Shown one piece after another: positions 14,530 through 15,803 of a stretch of 15,803 nucleotides of DNA. The notes beneath the pieces were generated by a model. That model ran no database searches. It saw only the letters and a program-made list of their open reading frames with translations, and was not told the DNA's origin. Numbering within the stretch: position 1 is the first letter of the stretch; each line of letters opens with the position of its first letter. The translations under genes and the position numbers were made by a program. Where the stretch lies: contig JAEWVL010000335.1 in the NCBI GenBank assembly GCA_023396665.1, positions 1 through 15,803 on the forward strand. The letters run 5' to 3'. The DNA is from Spirochaetota bacterium (GTDB lineage: Bacteria; Spirochaetota; UBA4802; JAFGJZ01).

Positions 14530-14559
14530 AGATTAAAGTCTTTTTTATACTTTTGGCAA
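14530..14559 (-). promoter_or_regulatory. Candidate promoter for the sensor kinase gene
   Basis: On the minus strand there is TTGCCA (14554-14559), an 18-base spacer and TAATCT (14530-14535), about 30 bases before ATG 14500. It is a moderate match. Confidence 0.35.
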
Positions 14560-14585
14560 CGATTAATTTCAGCAGTCCGAAAAAG

Positions 14586-14611
14586 CATAACAAAATTCGC
14601 TTACTGTTATG
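14586..14611. promoter_or_regulatory. Operator-like dyad upstream of the sensor kinase promoter
   Basis: CATAACA (14586-14592) and TGTTATG (14605-14611) are perfect inverted half-sites with a 12-base spacer. Their centres are 19 bases apart, about two helical turns, as for a dimeric regulator. No regulator can be named. Confidence 0.4.
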
Positions 14612-14650
14612 AAATCGACAAGACATGGTATCTTCGAAAACCAGGTGCTG

Positions 14651-14710
14651 TATTGATCGCACTTCGCTTCTCATTTGTGTTGATTATTAATAGAATTGAG
14701 AAGATCAATA
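14651..14710. repeat. Large interrupted inverted repeat
   Basis: TATTGATC (14651-14658) plus TTCTCA (14668-14673) are matched by TGAGAAGATCAATA (14697-14710). The left arm has a 9-base bulge relative to the right. The inner loop is 23 bases. It could form a cruciform or bulged RNA hairpin in the divergent promoter region. Confidence 0.4.
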
Positions 14711-14735
14711 TTTGGTGATCACATTTATTATTTCC

Positions 14736-14763
14736 TTGACCCGGCAACAATTGCACTGACAAT
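14736..14763 (+). promoter_or_regulatory. Candidate promoter for the MBL-fold gene
   Basis: TTGACC (14736-14741), a 16-base spacer and GACAAT (14758-14763), about 66 bases upstream of ATG 14830. The -35 is good and the -10 is moderate. Confidence 0.35.
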
Positions 14764-14829
14764 TCAGCAGACACTTGGATCAGCTTCGCTGCGGCGATCT
14801 GTAATTTTCACAGATGGAACTTTCTGCAC

Positions 14830-15639
14830 ATGAAAAATGTCGCCTTAACGGTACTTGCGGAGAATCTTGTTTATAGCAAACGGCTTTCGGGAGAGCACGG
14901 TCTTTCCCTGCTGCTGCAGGCCGGCGACACGTCAATTCTCTTTGACTGCGGACAAAGCGGCATCTTTCTGACTAATGCGCTTGAATTGCGAAGGGATATC
15001 GGCACAGTCGAACACTGCGTCATCAGTCACGGTCATTATGATCACACCGGGGGTTTACCGGCTTTTTTGGCGCATAACGATACAGCCCCGATATGGATCG
15101 CCCCCGAAGCCTTTATCAGGCGCAGCAACGCCAAAGGTGAGCAAATCGGCATTTCCCCGCAAACAAGAATACCCGAGACACGAATTCGCCATGGCGAAGC
15201 ATACTGTGAAATAGCGGAGGATGTCTTTCTTTTACGCGACGTACCGGAGTACTACAGCGAAGACATGCACACGAAGGGTTTTTTCAGGGAGGCGGGAGAT
15301 CAGCTCGCTGATGACACCTTCGATGACGAACAGAGCCTTGTACTGCGACACGAAGATGCGATCAGCATCATCAGCGGCTGCTCGCATCGCGGCATCACGA
15401 ATATCGTGCAACACGCAAAGGAACATTTCGGCCTGGCGATTCGAACACTCGTCGGCGGTTTTCACCTTAAGGGCGACAGCGACGAATGTGCACTAAAAAC
15501 GATCAAACGGCTCGATACGTTCGGCATCGGCCGCATTGGTGTTTGCCATTGCAGCGGGGTCGATAAATACGCTTTGATGAAGGCGACGATGAAGACCCCG
15601 GTGTTTTACTGCCACACGGGCAGCCATATTCTGCTGTAA
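14830..15639 (+). CDS. MBL-fold metallo-hydrolase, dihydropterin/aminobenzene-phosphate synthase-like subgroup
   Basis: 269 aa from ATG 14830, which has only a weak ribosome binding site. LFDCGQSG (37-44) and the metal site SHGHYDHTGGL (66-76; H67, H69, D71, H72) define the metallo-beta-lactamase fold. Further ligands or neighbours are GCSHRGITNIV (H186), GGFHL (H212), CHCSG (H240) and CHTGSH. The GCSHRGI and GGFHL pair is typical of the archaeal/bacterial group named after 7,8-dihydropterin-6-methyl aminobenzene 5'-phosphate synthase. In bacteria most members have no tested activity, so the real substrate is unknown. Length fits the group. It is soluble, without a signal peptide. It is divergent from the sensor kinase gene, and shared control is possible but unproven. 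Confidence 0.85.
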   Translation: MKNVALTVLAENLVYSKRLSGEHGLSLLLQAGDTSILFDCGQSGIFLTNALELRRDIGTVEHCVISHGHYDHTGGLPAFLAHNDTAPIWIAPEAFIRRSNAKGEQIGISPQTRIPETRIRHGEAYCEIAEDVFLLRDVPEYYSEDMHTKGFFREAGDQLADDTFDDEQSLVLRHEDAISIISGCSHRGITNIVQHAKEHFGLAIRTLVGGFHLKGDSDECALKTIKRLDTFGIGRIGVCHCSGVDKYALMKATMKTPVFYCHTGSHILL

Positions 15640-15690
15640 AAACATCCGCCCCACCCGATTGCATCTGTTCATACTGCTTTGAAGGGGGGA

Positions 15691-15803
15691 TTATTGAGCC
15701 TCATCGTAAGCGAGTTCTTTTTCTCTGGCATAGTCCTTACCCCAGTCGCAGAGCTGCTGCAGCACAGGAAGAAGAGTCTTTGCACCTTCGGTAAGCGTAT
15801 ACT
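15691..15803 (-). CDS. HxlR-type transcriptional regulator, C-terminal fragment
   Basis: Only the last 36 codons are in the window, ending at TAA 15691-15693. The sequence YTLTEGAKTLLPVLQQLCDW followed by GKDYA matches the conserved end of HxlR-family winged-helix regulators (Y-x-L-T-x-x-G-x-x-L-x-P-V-L-x-x-L-x-x-W). HxlR proteins are DNA-binding dimers that often respond to electrophiles or redox stress. The N-terminal DNA-binding part lies outside the window. The gene converges on the MBL-fold gene, 51 bases away. After the stop a C-rich arm can pair loosely with GGGGCGGAT before TTTTT, which may be a weak terminator. Confidence 0.8.
   Translation of the reverse strand, partial: YTLTEGAKTLLPVLQQLCDWGKDYAREKELAYDEAQ

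Larger units (their letters stand above)
14501..14829. other. Divergent intergenic region between sensor kinase and MBL hydrolase
   Basis: 329 bases, AT-rich, with promoter candidates in both directions and two dyads (14586-14611 and 14651-14710). No small gene is seen. Confidence 0.6.

Noticed and set aside
1..15803. CRISPR array, tRNA/rRNA genes, insertion sequences, phage genes
   Set aside because: No spaced direct repeats, cloverleaf-like sequences, transposase motifs or phage structural motifs were seen anywhere in the window.

Overview
The window (about 50% GC, no tRNA, rRNA or CRISPR array seen) looks like a chromosomal segment from a Gram-negative bacterium, most likely a spirochaete. 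This placement is an inference. It rests on a lipoprotein carrying a formylglycine-generating-enzyme (SUMF1) type domain, a soluble LacI-type sensor fused to a HisKA_2 histidine kinase, a small tandem ribbon-helix-helix-like protein, and use of GTG starts. Most genes have clear GGAG-type ribosome binding sites.

Layout, left to right. Positions 1-788 (minus) hold the 5' part of a SUMF1-domain lipoprotein gene with a one-base frame break near 608. Positions 1095-1544 (minus) encode a small protein with two ribbon-helix-helix-like segments. A gene-poor stretch of about 400 bases follows, with a REP-like palindrome (1654-1698) and a doubtful Cys-rich mini-ORF. From 1952 the plus strand carries an SMP-30-like beta-propeller lipoprotein, then an NfeD-like membrane protein and a flotillin that form a membrane-microdomain pair ending in a strong terminator. 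Next come two tRNA-modification genes, a TcdA-type E1-like enzyme and a TtcA-type thiolase, which overlap by four bases. After a terminator and a fresh promoter comes a two-gene unit: an exported flavodoxin-like protein and a six-helix ferric-reductase/NOX-type flavocytochrome.

A convergent minus-strand operon (10427 down to 8878) encodes a small membrane protein with an IGSADGP motif, a GNAT acetyltransferase and a P-loop kinase-like protein. A 533-base leader region with a 12-codon mini-ORF and a strong hairpin precedes rsgA (plus). rsgA ends in a perfect 16-bp hairpin with a GCAA loop, which also separates it from the convergent sensor kinase (14500 to 12155, minus). The kinase is divergent from an MBL-fold hydrolase (14830-15639), and the 329-base gap between them contains two dyads. 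The right edge cuts the C-terminus of an HxlR-type regulator (minus).

Functionally this is mostly housekeeping (tRNA modification, ribosome maturation, membrane organisation) plus signalling and redox genes. The most unusual items are the exported flavodoxin-like/flavocytochrome pair, which could form a transmembrane electron-export module; the cytoplasmic LacI-like histidine kinase without DNA-binding or membrane segments; the structured rsgA leader; the IGSADGP mini membrane protein; and the frame-broken SUMF1 lipoprotein. I see no complete novel defence system or mobile element.
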